DNA of 64,000 nucleotides, from contig CAMVKH010000008.1 in NCBI GenBank assembly GCA_947168065.1, forward strand, positions 1 through 64,000. Direction: 5' to 3'. This document shows positions 45,102 through 54,529 of this stretch, piece by piece. The translations under genes were made by a program, and so were the position numbers. Each line of letters opens with the position of its first letter. The stretch's first letter is position 1. The stretch comes from an uncultured Bacteroidales bacterium (GTDB taxonomy: Bacteria; Bacteroidota; Bacteroidia; Bacteroidales; UBA932). Below the pieces are notes generated by a model. The model ran no database searches. It saw only the letters and a list, made by a program, of their open reading frames with translations, and was not told where the DNA came from.

Positions 45102-46180
45102 CCTAGCTTGCGGCGGCAGAAGGCCGTACAGTGCTGCATCCGCTTGATGGCGGCGTAGTGGAGCCGGCCGGTGATGTAGGGGATGGGACGTGTCCTCGCC
45201 TGGATAGCCTTGCGGATGTTGAATTCGCCGAGTCTTTCGCGCTCCGGATGCAGGACTTCCCGCCAGTAGCGGATCCAGACCCACCATTTTTCCAATTCTT
45301 CATCGGGGACCGGGGGCAGTTCGCTTTCTGGAATGAGCCCGGGGATGACGGCGTTCAGGAACTGTCCGGCGATGGCCAGCAGGGGCGCGGAGCCGGTGAG
45401 CGCGGCGTTGTCGCGGACAATCTGCCAGTCAAACGTCTGTCCTTCAGGAATATCCAGCAGGAACTGCGTGTCGAAGAATCCGTAGATTACGCTGTTTTTG
45501 GTAGCCCGGTCCGCCAGGTTGCGGGTCAGGTTGACGAGCGTCATGAACAGCAGGTCTTCGCGGCAGGGCATCATGGCTTCGACGCTGAAAACCCGCATGG
45601 CCGTGGCGCGGGCGAAAAAGCCCGGGTTGGCGGCCTTTTCCCGGCCGGTATGCATCATGACGAACTGGTGAAGGTCCAGCACGCTGCGCCCGTCTTTCTT
45701 CAGGTCGATGCTGTGGATCGAATGGAAGAGGGTGAAACCCTGCTGTTTAGCGATATCGGCGGCCAGCCGGAAGTCTTCTTCATGCACGAGGATGTCGATG
45801 TCGCCCATCCAGCGCGGAAAGTCGGGGCGCAGGGCTTTCATGGCGCCGCCTTTCATTACGAGGAAGCGGATGCCCCGGGCTTCAAGGGCATGGCAGTAGG
45901 TGCCGAACTGGCCGACCAGCTGGAGATACTGGAAACGGCAGTAGTTCAGCAGACCGTTGAGCCGGGGCAGGAGGGTGGCCGGCCCGTGCAGTTCCGGGTG
46001 CATTTTCAGCAGGTACGACAGCAGCACGGCTTCCGTCATGGGCGCGGCGTCGAGGTCCCAGCCGTCGAGAAAGGCGTCGAGTTTTTCCTGGGAGGGATGG
46101 CTGGCCAGCGACAGTTGCAGGAAGAGTATGTCGCTGTCGGTCAGGGTATCGGAAAGGATACGATCGAGATGTCCGGCCAT
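45098..46180 (-). CDS. Nucleotidyltransferase family protein (PF14907 type)
   Basis: The 360-residue protein has the nucleotidyltransferase-fold signature KGGAMK (110-115) followed by [14 protein letters not shown] with metal Asp127 and Asp129. Helix-rich regions lie on both sides. This family is repeatedly found with HprK-like kinases and PqqD proteins in glycan and RiPP loci; here it is on the opposite strand but adjoins the block. It may nucleotidylate a peptide, protein or sugar. A -7 box (TACCTTTG, minus, 46203-46210) lies 23 bases upstream. Confidence 0.85.
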   Translation of the reverse strand: MAGHLDRILSDTLTDSDILFLQLSLASHPSQEKLDAFLDGWDLDAAPMTEAVLLSYLLKMHPELHGPATLLPRLNGLLNYCRFQYLQLVGQFGTYCHALEARGIRFLVMKGGAMKALRPDFPRWMGDIDILVHEEDFRLAADIAKQQGFTLFHSIHSIDLKKDGRSVLDLHQFVMMHTGREKAANPGFFARATAMRVFSVEAMMPCREDLLFMTLVNLTRNLADRATKNSVIYGFFDTQFLLDIPEGQTFDWQIVRDNAALTGSAPLLAIAGQFLNAVIPGLIPESELPPVPDEELEKWWVWIRYWREVLHPERERLGEFNIRKAIQARTRPIPYITGRLHYAAIKRMQHCTAFCRRKLG

Positions 46181-46202
46181 ATGTGCTTGAAAAACAGTTC
46201 GG

Positions 46203-46240
46203 CAAAGGTAGCAAAAAATAGATACTTTTTAGTACATTTG
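46203..46240. promoter_or_regulatory. Divergent -7 boxes between the nucleotidyltransferase and AI-2E genes
   Basis: A minus-strand TACCTTTG (46203-46210) and a plus-strand TACATTTG (46233-46240). The plus-strand box ends four bases before the ATG of the transporter gene, again giving a very short leader. Confidence 0.55.
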
Positions 46241-46244
46241 TCTT

Positions 46245-47396
46245 ATGGAAAATGAAAGGACTGTCGACCGGCTGGCCGGTCTGATTATCAAAATTGGCGC
46301 TTTCGCCATCGCGTGCTTTTTCTGCTGGTATTTCCGCAGCGTACTGGTCTATGTGCTCATCGCGTTTGTGGTGTCGCTCATCGGGCAACCGCTGAAGCGC
46401 CTGCTCAAGCGGATCAGATTTCGTGGCAAGTCCATGCCTGACGGCCTGCTGGCGGTCTTGAGCATCTTCCTGATATTCATTCTTTCGCTGCTCTTCATTA
46501 CCCAACTGGTCCCGATCGTGATGAGCATCCTGCGCGACGCCCAGATCATGAATGTGGCGAATCTCCCGTATGACAGCCTGCTCAAAAGGATCAACGAATG
46601 GGCGGTCGGCCTGTTCCCTTCGCTGGGCCGCGATTTCAACCTGCTCTCCCTGCTGCTGTCGAAGATCAAGGAAGTGATGAGCTTCTCCAATATCTCGTCT
46701 GTACTCGGTTCAGTGGCCTCGGTGGCATCCACGATCGGCGTAGGCGGCTTTGCCGTGATGTTCATCTCCTTCTTTTTCATCAAGGATGAGAGGCTCTTCA
46801 GCAAGATCATCTGCTCCTTTGTCCCCGACCGGATCGAAGCCTCGATCCAGTCGACCATCAGCGACATCACGCACCTGCTGTCCCGCTATTTCGTCGGCCT
46901 GATCATCGAGGTTTTCGGCGTGATTGTGCTGGACTTCCTGGGCCTCTGGCTGGTAGCGCAGGTCAATGTGAGCTATGCGCTCGGCATCGCGTTCATTGCA
47001 GGCCTGCTCAATGTCATTCCGTATGTGGGTCCGCTGCTGGGCTATGTCATCGGCGTGTCGCTCTGCGTCGTGCTGAAATACGGCATGGGCGCCGGCCTGA
47101 GCGTGCCGATCTGGGCGTTCGCCCTGATCGTGCTGGCGGTGATGCTCTTCGCGCAGCTGATCGACAACTTCGTCTACCAGCCGCTGATCTATTCGACGAG
47201 CATCAAGGCCCGGCCGCTGGAGATTTTCCTGGTCCTGCTGATGGCCGGCCGCATCGGCGGCACGGTGGGCCTGCTGGTCGGCATTCCGGCTTATACGGTT
47301 GTGCGCGTCATTGCGGCGCGCTTCTATTCGAACAAGAAGCTCGTCAGGCGCTTGATGCCGGATATAGAGAAAGAAAAAACGGAAGCGATTCTATAA
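46245..47396 (+). CDS. AI-2E family transporter (PerM-like)
   Basis: A 383-residue membrane protein with about eight helices. The family's C-terminal core is present: IAFIAGLLNVIPYVGPLLGY near 246 and LFAQLIDNFVYQPLIYS near 303. These proteins export small molecules or ions; the AI-2 role is not general. Its 3' end overlaps mutY by six bases in a convergent arrangement. Confidence 0.93.
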   Translation: MENERTVDRLAGLIIKIGAFAIACFFCWYFRSVLVYVLIAFVVSLIGQPLKRLLKRIRFRGKSMPDGLLAVLSIFLIFILSLLFITQLVPIVMSILRDAQIMNVANLPYDSLLKRINEWAVGLFPSLGRDFNLLSLLLSKIKEVMSFSNISSVLGSVASVASTIGVGGFAVMFISFFFIKDERLFSKIICSFVPDRIEASIQSTISDITHLLSRYFVGLIIEVFGVIVLDFLGLWLVAQVNVSYALGIAFIAGLLNVIPYVGPLLGYVIGVSLCVVLKYGMGAGLSVPIWAFALIVLAVMLFAQLIDNFVYQPLIYSTSIKARPLEIFLVLLMAGRIGGTVGLLVGIPAYTVVRVIAARFYSNKKLVRRLMPDIEKEKTEAIL

Positions 47397-48386
47397 GCTT
47401 TCCAGGAGGACTTCGACGAGGCGGGGCTTGGCATAGTTGTCAAGCCCTACTTCAGGTATCCAGATATAATCTTCTGTAAGCAAGGGCTTTTCTTCGCACT
47501 CAAGTAAATAGAAGTCTGCGATGAGGATGCGGTGCGTGAGCTGGTGCCTGACGCCGCTGCGCAGGCACTTCATGCCCGGAAAGCCCCGGACTTCTTCACC
47601 TTCTTCCAGATAGGGTTCCCAGAGTCCCTGCCAGATATCGCCCGGGCCGCGGCGTCGGAAAGCGACAAAGCCCCGGCAACGGATGTAGACATAATGGAAG
47701 CGGCGGGTCTGCACCGTCCCGGCAGGTTTGCGGACGGGAAGCAGGGCTGTGCGGCCGCTGCGGAGGGCTTCACAGCGGGCGGCGAGGGGACAGGTGAGGC
47801 ACTGCGGGTTCTGCGGCGTGCATTGCAGCGCGCCGAAGTCCATCAGGGCCTGGTTGAAGTCGCCCGGCCGGTCGGGCGGCAGCAGGGCCTGGGCGAGTTC
47901 CGTAAACGTTTTCTTCGCCGCCGTTGACCCCACGGGCGTGGCGATGCCGTAGAAACGTGCCAGCACCCGGTAGACATTGCCGTCGAGCACCGCGGCGGGA
48001 AGGCCGAAGGCGATGGAGCCGATGGCTGCCGCCGTGTAGTCGCCCACGCCCTTGAGGGCACGGATCTCCGCCAGCGTATCGGGAAAACCGCCACGCGCCA
48101 CAATCTGGCGGGCAGCCGCCAGCAGGTTGCGGCCCCGGCTGTAATAGCCGAGTCCCTGCCAGAGCCGCAGCACCTCGTCTTCACTGGCGGCCGCCAGTGT
48201 CTCCACGTTCGGGAAACGGGCCATGAAACGCTCCCAATACGCCTGGCCCTGTGCGATGCGCGTCTGCTGCAGGATGATCTCGCTCAGCCAGATGGCATAG
48301 GGATCCCGCGTGCGGCGCCAGGGCAGGTCGCGCCCGTATTCGGCGTACCAGTCGAGCAGTGTCTGGGTGAAGAAGGGATCCTTCAT
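47391..48386 (-). CDS. mutY: A/G-specific adenine DNA glycosylase
   Basis: MutY removes adenine paired with 8-oxoguanine. The 331-residue protein has the catalytic Glu in SEIILQQTRI near 34, the HhH-GPD region LKGVGDYTAAAIGSIAFG near 112 with a following VLDGNVYRVL (catalytic Asp), a [4Fe-4S] cluster CTPQNPQCLTCPLAARC (C-X6-C-X2-C-X5-C), and a C-terminal NUDIX-like domain. A minus-strand -7 box (TAACTTTG, 48394-48401) lies eight bases upstream. Confidence 0.97.
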   Translation of the reverse strand: MKDPFFTQTLLDWYAEYGRDLPWRRTRDPYAIWLSEIILQQTRIAQGQAYWERFMARFPNVETLAAASEDEVLRLWQGLGYYSRGRNLLAAARQIVARGGFPDTLAEIRALKGVGDYTAAAIGSIAFGLPAAVLDGNVYRVLARFYGIATPVGSTAAKKTFTELAQALLPPDRPGDFNQALMDFGALQCTPQNPQCLTCPLAARCEALRSGRTALLPVRKPAGTVQTRRFHYVYIRCRGFVAFRRRGPGDIWQGLWEPYLEEGEEVRGFPGMKCLRSGVRHQLTHRILIADFYLLECEEKPLLTEDYIWIPEVGLDNYAKPRLVEVLLESL

Positions 48387-48393
48387 ATTTCCA

Positions 48394-48431
48394 CAAAGTT
48401 AGGTTTTTTCCCCAAGTATTTGCTATTTTTG
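48394..48431. promoter_or_regulatory. Divergent -7 boxes between mutY and the DUF5686 gene
   Basis: A minus-strand TAACTTTG (48394-48401) for mutY and a plus-strand TATTTTTG (48424-48431) for the DUF5686 gene, whose ATG is five bases after the box. Neither has a perfect -33 element. Confidence 0.5.
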
Positions 48432-48436
48432 CAAAG

Positions 48437-50917
48437 ATGTTCCGTTCCGCCCGCATCGTTCTGTGCACGGTTCTGCTGCTGCTGGCTACCGTGCTCCCGG
48501 CGCAGACCACCAAGGTCCGCGGCCAGGTGACCGACGCGTCGGACGGCAGCCCCATTCCTTATGTCTCCGTGTTTTTCGACGGCACCAGCATCGGCGTGTC
48601 AACCGACGAAGACGGCCGCTATTACATCGAGACCCGCGACAGCACCGCCCTGGTGCTGACGGCCCAGCTGCTGGGCTATACCTCCAGTTCTGCCAGCGTT
48701 ACCTTCGGGGCTTTTTCCGAGGTCAACTTCGTGCTCGAACTCGACGCGGACCTGCTGTCCGCCGCCCGCATCCGGCCCGACGACAGCTATCTTCGCTCCA
48801 TTCTCCGGAAGATCGACGAAAGCCGCGCCCGCCACGACCCCGAGCGGGGACCGGACTGGTCGGTGCGCATCTATTCGAAGATCGAACTCGATGCTACCCA
48901 TGCGGAGTGGCTGGCCACCAAGTCGTTCCTGCGCGGCTTGCTGCGCGATGTGGTGAAATGGCGCGACACCTCCGCCGTCACCGGCGTGTCGTACCTTCCC
49001 ATCCTGATTTCCGAAACCTTTTCCCAGAAATACCATTCCCAGGATCCGGCCCTTGAAAAGGAAGTGATCCTGGCCAACCGCATCTCCGGCATCGATCCGG
49101 ACAACTTTATGCGCCAGTACGCGGGCTCATACCTGCTCAAGACGAATTTCTACGAGAGCACCATGACCCTGTTCAACCTGGACGTGCCATCACCGGCCGC
49201 GGCCTACGGACATGCGTTCTACAATTATTTCCTGGTGGACAGTCTCGAGCTGGACGGGCGCAAGAGCTACTGCCTGCGCTTCCATCCCAAGCGCGGCGTC
49301 ACCTCGCCGACCTTCGACGGGGAGCTCTACATCGACGCGGAAGACTACGGCATCCGCAGCGCGCACGTGGCCCTCTCGAAAGGTTCGAACGTCAACTGGA
49401 TCCGGCACATCAACATCGATACGGAGAGCCGCCGGACTGAATCCGGAAGCTGGTTCCCGAAAGAGGAGAAGCTGTTCATCGACTTTTCCATCGCCGTGCG
49501 CGACAGTTCCCGGATCCTGTCGTTCCTGGGCAACCGCGAGCTGCATTATGGCGTGCCTGACGACCGGAAAATGCCGCCCGAGGTGTATGACACGCCCGAT
49601 GCCGTGGTGCTCTCGCAGGTCGTCGATCTGGAGGAAGATGTCTGGGAGAACCAGCGCCCGGTGCCGCTGGCGGCGCGCGAACAGGGCATCTATGACATGG
49701 TGGATGCCATCAAGCAGAAGCCGTCTTTCAAAGCCTGGTATACCGTCTTCCGCTCGCTGATCGTGGGCTACGTGGAAGGCGAGCATAACAAAGTCGCCTA
49801 CGGCCCCTGGGCACAGACGGTCAAGTACAACAAGACGGAGGGCTGGCACGTGGGTGCGGGTTTCCGGACCACGAAGTTCTTCCATCCGGACCTGCGCTTC
49901 AGCGGCAACATCGGCTACGGTTTCCGCGACCACCGGGTGAAGGGCGGGGCGGGGATGGACTGGGTGATCCGGCGCGACGTGACGCGCAAGTTCAGTTTCG
50001 CCTTCGACTACGACTACCACCAGCTGGGGCAGGGCAGCGCCCTCATCGCCCAGCCCAACATAATCAACTCGCTCTTTGCGGGGCGCACGGGCGACAAGCA
50101 GACCCTGCTGCGCACCCTGAGCATGACCTACGAGCACGAATTCACGCCGCATTTCACCAGCTACCTGGCGCTGGAGTCACGCCGGCTGCACGGCAACGAG
50201 ACCGTGCCGCTCTATAACCGGGACAGCCTCTGGATCCCCTCCGTATCGGCCAACCAGATCCGCTATTCGGCGCGTTTTTCCTGGGAGGAGCGCATCAACC
50301 GCGGACACTACGACAAGGCGCGCATCTTCACGCGCTATCCGGTGGTGGGAGTCGACCTGACGGCGGGCATTCCGGGAATCACGGACGATGACTGCCGCTT
50401 CTTCCGCGGTGAGCTTCTCTTCGACTGGAAAGTGCCCGCGGGCGCTTTCGGTTTCTCGAACATTCATTTCGAGGCGGGTGCGATCCTGGGAGAAGTGCCG
50501 TATCCCTTCCTGAAACTGCACGAGGGCAACCGCTCCTTCTTCCTCGACAAGACGGCGTTCAGCTGCATGGACTACTATGAATTCGCTTCGGACCGCTGGC
50601 TGAGCGCGCGCTACGAGCACAACCTCAACGGCCTGATCCTGGGACGGATTCCGGGGATCCGGCGGCTGGACTTGCGCGAGATCCTGACGGTGAAGGCGGC
50701 CTGGGGTACGCTGTCCGACGCGAACCGGGCGGGCGGTGCCGGCATTCTGCCGATCGAGGGACTGAAGACGCTGGAAACGCCCTACGTCGAGGCGGGTGTC
50801 GGCCTGTCCAACATCCTGCGCGTCCTGCGCGTGGACTTCACCTGGCGCCTGACGCACCGCAATGATAACCCGGGCAAGAATTTCCGGGTCACCTTCGGTT
50901 TCGACATTCAGTTCTAG
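48437..50917 (+). CDS. DUF5686 outer-membrane protein with carboxypeptidase-like regulatory domain
   Basis: An 826-residue exported protein. A Sec signal peptide (residues 1-22, ending LPAQ) is followed by a carboxypeptidase regulatory-like beta-sandwich (VRGQVTDASDGSPIPYVSV, then GVSTDEDGRYYI; residues 25-110). A long DUF5686 region ends in alternating beta-strand character and a terminal aromatic FDIQF. The end and strand pattern suggest an outer-membrane beta-barrel. The function is unknown; these proteins are common in Bacteroidetes and often annotated as TonB-linked, but no plug domain is present. Confidence 0.88.
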   Translation: MFRSARIVLCTVLLLLATVLPAQTTKVRGQVTDASDGSPIPYVSVFFDGTSIGVSTDEDGRYYIETRDSTALVLTAQLLGYTSSSASVTFGAFSEVNFVLELDADLLSAARIRPDDSYLRSILRKIDESRARHDPERGPDWSVRIYSKIELDATHAEWLATKSFLRGLLRDVVKWRDTSAVTGVSYLPILISETFSQKYHSQDPALEKEVILANRISGIDPDNFMRQYAGSYLLKTNFYESTMTLFNLDVPSPAAAYGHAFYNYFLVDSLELDGRKSYCLRFHPKRGVTSPTFDGELYIDAEDYGIRSAHVALSKGSNVNWIRHINIDTESRRTESGSWFPKEEKLFIDFSIAVRDSSRILSFLGNRELHYGVPDDRKMPPEVYDTPDAVVLSQVVDLEEDVWENQRPVPLAAREQGIYDMVDAIKQKPSFKAWYTVFRSLIVGYVEGEHNKVAYGPWAQTVKYNKTEGWHVGAGFRTTKFFHPDLRFSGNIGYGFRDHRVKGGAGMDWVIRRDVTRKFSFAFDYDYHQLGQGSALIAQPNIINSLFAGRTGDKQTLLRTLSMTYEHEFTPHFTSYLALESRRLHGNETVPLYNRDSLWIPSVSANQIRYSARFSWEERINRGHYDKARIFTRYPVVGVDLTAGIPGITDDDCRFFRGELLFDWKVPAGAFGFSNIHFEAGAILGEVPYPFLKLHEGNRSFFLDKTAFSCMDYYEFASDRWLSARYEHNLNGLILGRIPGIRRLDLREILTVKAAWGTLSDANRAGGAGILPIEGLKTLETPYVEAGVGLSNILRVLRVDFTWRLTHRNDNPGKNFRVTFGFDIQF

Positions 50918-50926
50918 TCGTTTTTC

Positions 50927-52900
50927 TCAGGTTCTCGCGTGGATGGAGCCGTTGCGGTAGGCCTCGAGGAGCTGGTAGAGGTCGTCGATCTGTTCGCTCA
51001 GTTCGGTGCCCTTGTCGGTGTCACGGACATAGCGGCGGTTCTCTTCGAATTCCAGTACCTTGGTCTCCGACAGGATGTCGAGACCTTCCTTGACGGCCCG
51101 TTCGCGGGAAGTGAAAGGCTCATGCTGCACGAGCTTCAGGCTCTGGGAATTGTAGATCAGCGTGTAACCCGCGATGCCTGTTTCTGGCTGATAGGCCTTC
51201 GAATAGCCGCCGTCGATCATCAGCAGGCGGCCCTCTGCCCGGATGGGGCTCTCGCCCTTGAGGGTCTTCACCGGGATGTGGCCGTTGATGATATGGGCGT
51301 GATGCATATCCTTGACACCGAACTCCCTGAGGATCTTCTCGCAGATGTCCGCGCGGTTCTTGAGCTCCTTGTAGGCGCCGCTGTTCTCTTTCCAGGTCTC
51401 CTTGTCGGCGATGAAATAGCGCTCGAACGTGGCCATCTTGTCTTTGTCATAGGTCGGTGCCACGGGACCGCACCAGAGGTACCACAGGAAATCCTGTCCC
51501 GCCTGCCGGCGCGGGGTTTCTTCGCGCGTGTAGTAGGCATTGCGCACCATCTGGTCGATCTTGTCGAAGAGTTTCTTGCCGGCGTAAGGCTTGCCCTGGA
51601 TCAGCATGGACCGGAAACTGCCGTCCGGATTCATCGGCATCGAGCCGTGGAACATCAGGTTGGAGTTGCGCACCAGGTACGAGGATCCGTGGGTCAGGAA
51701 GCAGCCGATGTGCCGCCGGAGTTTCTCGCTGGTCTCGAAGCTGCGCGTCAGGCCTTCCAGCACGGTCAGCTCGGCCGGCGTGAAAGCGTAGGGGTCTTTC
51801 GGGTCTATGGTCGGGAAATGCTTGTCCTGGAGTTCGTATTCCCGGCCGTTCAACTGGATGGTCCCTTTCTGGAAATCAATCAGGTGCAGGAGGTTGCGGT
51901 CTTCCATGCCGAAATCGGGGTTTCGGTCGATGACGAGCTTCTCCTGCTTGAACTGGATGATGGCGATGGCCTTGTGCAGCTTGGCCAGCAGGGCGAGCTG
52001 TGACTCGGACAGCCGCTCGTAGCCGTTCTCGCGGGGGCGGAAGAGCGTGCAGGGGTCATCGGCATAGGTCTCCATCGCAAAGGTCGTGAGCGGCAGCAGG
52101 TTGATGCCGTAGCCGTCTTCCAGGGTGGCGAGGTTGGCGTAGCGGAAGCACATGCGCAGGACGTTGGCCACGCAGGCCCGGCTGCCGGCCGCGGCCCCCA
52201 TCCACACCACGTCGTGGTTGCCCCATACCATGTCATAGTTGTGGTAATGGCAGAGCGTCTCCATGATGAGGTGGGCGCCCGGACCACGGTCGTAGATGTC
52301 GCCCAGGATGTGGAGCGAGTCGATGACCAGCCGGTGGATGACATTGCAGATGGTGGCGATGAAATGGTCGGCGCGGCCCGTGGCGATGATCGTGTCGACG
52401 ATCGACATCATGTAGCGCCGCTTGTTCTGGTTGTCCTCGATCCATTCGTGGAGCAGTTCTTCCACGATGTAGGAGTATTCTTTGGGCAGGGCTTTGCGCA
52501 CTTTCGAGCGGGTGTATTTCGAAGAGCAGACCGCCATGACCTGAATGATGCGCATCAGCATGATCCGGTACCATTCCTGTTTCTTCGCGCGGGTGCGGAA
52601 GGTGTTGCGCATGATCCGGAGCTTGTCTTCAGGGTAGTAGATCAGCGTGCACAGCTCCCGGATCTCCGACTCGGAGAGGGTGGCGCCGAACACCATTTCG
52701 ACTTTCTTCCGGATTACACCCGAAGCGTTGCGCAGCACGTGTTCGAAGGCTTCGTTTTCGCCGTGCAGGTCGGTGATGAAGTGCTCGGTGCCTTTGGGCA
52801 GATTGAGGATGGCTTCGAGGTTGATGATCTCGGTGCAGGCTTCCTGTTCGGACGGGAAGCTTTTGGAGAGAAGGCGAAGATATTTCAGGTCTCGTTTCAT
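50927..52900 (-). CDS. fbp: Fructose-1,6-bisphosphatase, class III
   Basis: The 657-residue gluconeogenic phosphatase has the size of the class III (YydE/Fbp) enzymes of Firmicutes and Bacteroidetes. It contains calcineurin-like metal motifs: HFITDLHGENEAFEHVL near 40, ILGDIYDRGPGAHLIME near 197, and MVWGNHDVVWMGAAAGS near 222, with INGHIPVKTLKGESP near 540. It converges with the DUF5686 gene. An amino-acid-fermenting organism needs it to make sugars from fermentation intermediates. Confidence 0.95.
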   Translation of the reverse strand: MKRDLKYLRLLSKSFPSEQEACTEIINLEAILNLPKGTEHFITDLHGENEAFEHVLRNASGVIRKKVEMVFGATLSESEIRELCTLIYYPEDKLRIMRNTFRTRAKKQEWYRIMLMRIIQVMAVCSSKYTRSKVRKALPKEYSYIVEELLHEWIEDNQNKRRYMMSIVDTIIATGRADHFIATICNVIHRLVIDSLHILGDIYDRGPGAHLIMETLCHYHNYDMVWGNHDVVWMGAAAGSRACVANVLRMCFRYANLATLEDGYGINLLPLTTFAMETYADDPCTLFRPRENGYERLSESQLALLAKLHKAIAIIQFKQEKLVIDRNPDFGMEDRNLLHLIDFQKGTIQLNGREYELQDKHFPTIDPKDPYAFTPAELTVLEGLTRSFETSEKLRRHIGCFLTHGSSYLVRNSNLMFHGSMPMNPDGSFRSMLIQGKPYAGKKLFDKIDQMVRNAYYTREETPRRQAGQDFLWYLWCGPVAPTYDKDKMATFERYFIADKETWKENSGAYKELKNRADICEKILREFGVKDMHHAHIINGHIPVKTLKGESPIRAEGRLLMIDGGYSKAYQPETGIAGYTLIYNSQSLKLVQHEPFTSRERAVKEGLDILSETKVLEFEENRRYVRDTDKGTELSEQIDDLYQLLEAYRNGSIHART

Positions 52901-53007
52901 GAGTTTCTCTATGATGTGGATGGTTATCCAAAAATGCGAATAATCTTTGAAATTTCAAACAATTGCCGTGGAAAATGATTATATTTGTAAGAAATACCCC
53001 CTGAACC

Positions 53008-54495
53008 ATGTTTACCGAGAAAGATTTGCAGCAAATAGCAGCGCGGGGCACGGATCTCCGCCGCATCGAAGAACAGATCGCCCATTTCAAGAACGGCTTT
53101 CCCTGGATGAAGATCGTGGCGGCGGCGACGCCGGGCCGCGGCATCCGCGTGCTGGACGACGCGGCGGCACAGGCGGCGGCTTCGTATTACCAGTCTGCCC
53201 AGGTCCATGGCAAGTGCAAGTTCGTGCCGGCGTCCGGTGCGGCCTCCCGCATGTTCAAGGACCAGTTTGCCGCGCTCGAGCGCCTGGAAGCAGGGGCGGA
53301 CCTGCCCGCCGATGCACCGGGCCGAAAGCTGGCCGCCCGCATCAAGGATTTCGCCTTCTATACACCCGATCTCTTCGGTGAGCCGGAAGACAGTGCCGAA
53401 TACCGCCGTCAGACCCTGCGCAAACTGCTCAAGGAAGACGGCCTCGCGTACGGCGAGAAGCCCAAGGGCGTGCTCAAGTTCCATCGCTATCCTGAGGAGG
53501 TGCGCACGGCCATCGCGGAGCATCTGGTGGAAGCCCAGGCCTACATGCGCGACGGGGATACCTGCTCGCTGGTGGTGACCATCTCTCCGGAGCACCGTGA
53601 ACTCTTCGAGGCGGCGGTCGCCGAGATTGTACCCGCCTACGAACACCGCTACGGCGTCTTCTACCGTATCCATTTCACCTATCAGGACAAGGCTACCGAC
53701 ACCATCGCCGTGGATGCGGCCGACGAGCCTTTCCGCACCGCCGACGGTTCGTTGCTTTTCCGTCCCGCCGGCCACGGCGCCCTGATCCACAACCTGAACC
53801 AGGTGGAAGCCGAGCTGGTGTCGATCAAGAACATCGACAATGTGGCCCACGAGAAGCTGCTTCCGGCCACGTCGCTGTACAAACAGGTGCTGATGGGCGA
53901 GGCCCTGCAGCTGCGCGACCGTATCTTCGACTACCTGCACCGTCTCGACAAGCAGCCCGATGAGGCGCTGTGCGACGAGATCGAGCGTTTCCTCGACCGT
54001 GAACTCTGCGTGAAACTGCCCGCAGAGACACAGCTGGAGCGCCGTGTCGCGCGCCTGCACGCCAAGCTCGACCGGCCCATCCGCGTCTGCGGCATGGTGC
54101 GCAACGAAGGAGAGCCGGGTGGCGGCCCCTATGTCATCGAGGGAAAAGACGGCAGCACTTCGCTCCAGATTCTGGAGAGCGTGCAGATCGACAAGAACAA
54201 CCCGCAGGCCCTGGCTGCCATGCAGGGTGCCACGCACTTCAATCCCGTGGACCTGGTCTGCATCCTGCGCAACTACAAGGGCGAGCGTTTCGACCTGGAG
54301 AAACATGTCGACCCGCAGGCCGGCTTCATCAGTTCCAAGAGCTATCAGGGACGTGAGCTCAAGGCGCTGGAGGCGCCGGGCTTGTGGAACGGTGCGATGA
54401 GCGACTGGAACACGCTTTTCGTCGAGGTACCCCTGGAGACTTTCAATCCAGTCAAAACCGTCCTCGACCTGCTGCGCCCCGCACATCAGGCATAA
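53008..54495 (+). CDS. DUF4301 family protein
   Basis: A 495-residue cytosolic protein with the DUF4301 features: FVPASGAASRMFKDQFAAL near 70 and YEHRYGVFYRIHFTYQDKAT near 215. The PASGAASRMFK segment resembles the nucleotide-binding loop of sugar-1-phosphate nucleotidyltransferases (GxGTRxxP-like), so a sugar-nucleotide role is possible but unproven. A -7 box (TATATTTG, 52980-52987) lies 20 bases upstream. It faces away from fbp and ends in a hairpin terminator. Confidence 0.87.
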   Translation: MFTEKDLQQIAARGTDLRRIEEQIAHFKNGFPWMKIVAAATPGRGIRVLDDAAAQAAASYYQSAQVHGKCKFVPASGAASRMFKDQFAALERLEAGADLPADAPGRKLAARIKDFAFYTPDLFGEPEDSAEYRRQTLRKLLKEDGLAYGEKPKGVLKFHRYPEEVRTAIAEHLVEAQAYMRDGDTCSLVVTISPEHRELFEAAVAEIVPAYEHRYGVFYRIHFTYQDKATDTIAVDAADEPFRTADGSLLFRPAGHGALIHNLNQVEAELVSIKNIDNVAHEKLLPATSLYKQVLMGEALQLRDRIFDYLHRLDKQPDEALCDEIERFLDRELCVKLPAETQLERRVARLHAKLDRPIRVCGMVRNEGEPGGGPYVIEGKDGSTSLQILESVQIDKNNPQALAAMQGATHFNPVDLVCILRNYKGERFDLEKHVDPQAGFISSKSYQGRELKALEAPGLWNGAMSDWNTLFVEVPLETFNPVKTVLDLLRPAHQA

Positions 54496-54498
54496 TAA

Positions 54499-54525
54499 CG
54501 TCATGCCGGGCTTGACCCGGCACCT
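54499..54525 (+). repeat. Palindromic repeat copy 1, acting as terminator
   Basis: TGCCGGG (54504-54510) and CCCGGCA (54516-54522) form a stem with a five-base loop, followed by ACCTTTTTC. It can terminate the DUF4301 transcript. A 27-base block around it is identical at 22 positions to the block at 59309-59335. Confidence 0.7.
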
Positions 54526-54529
54526 TTTT

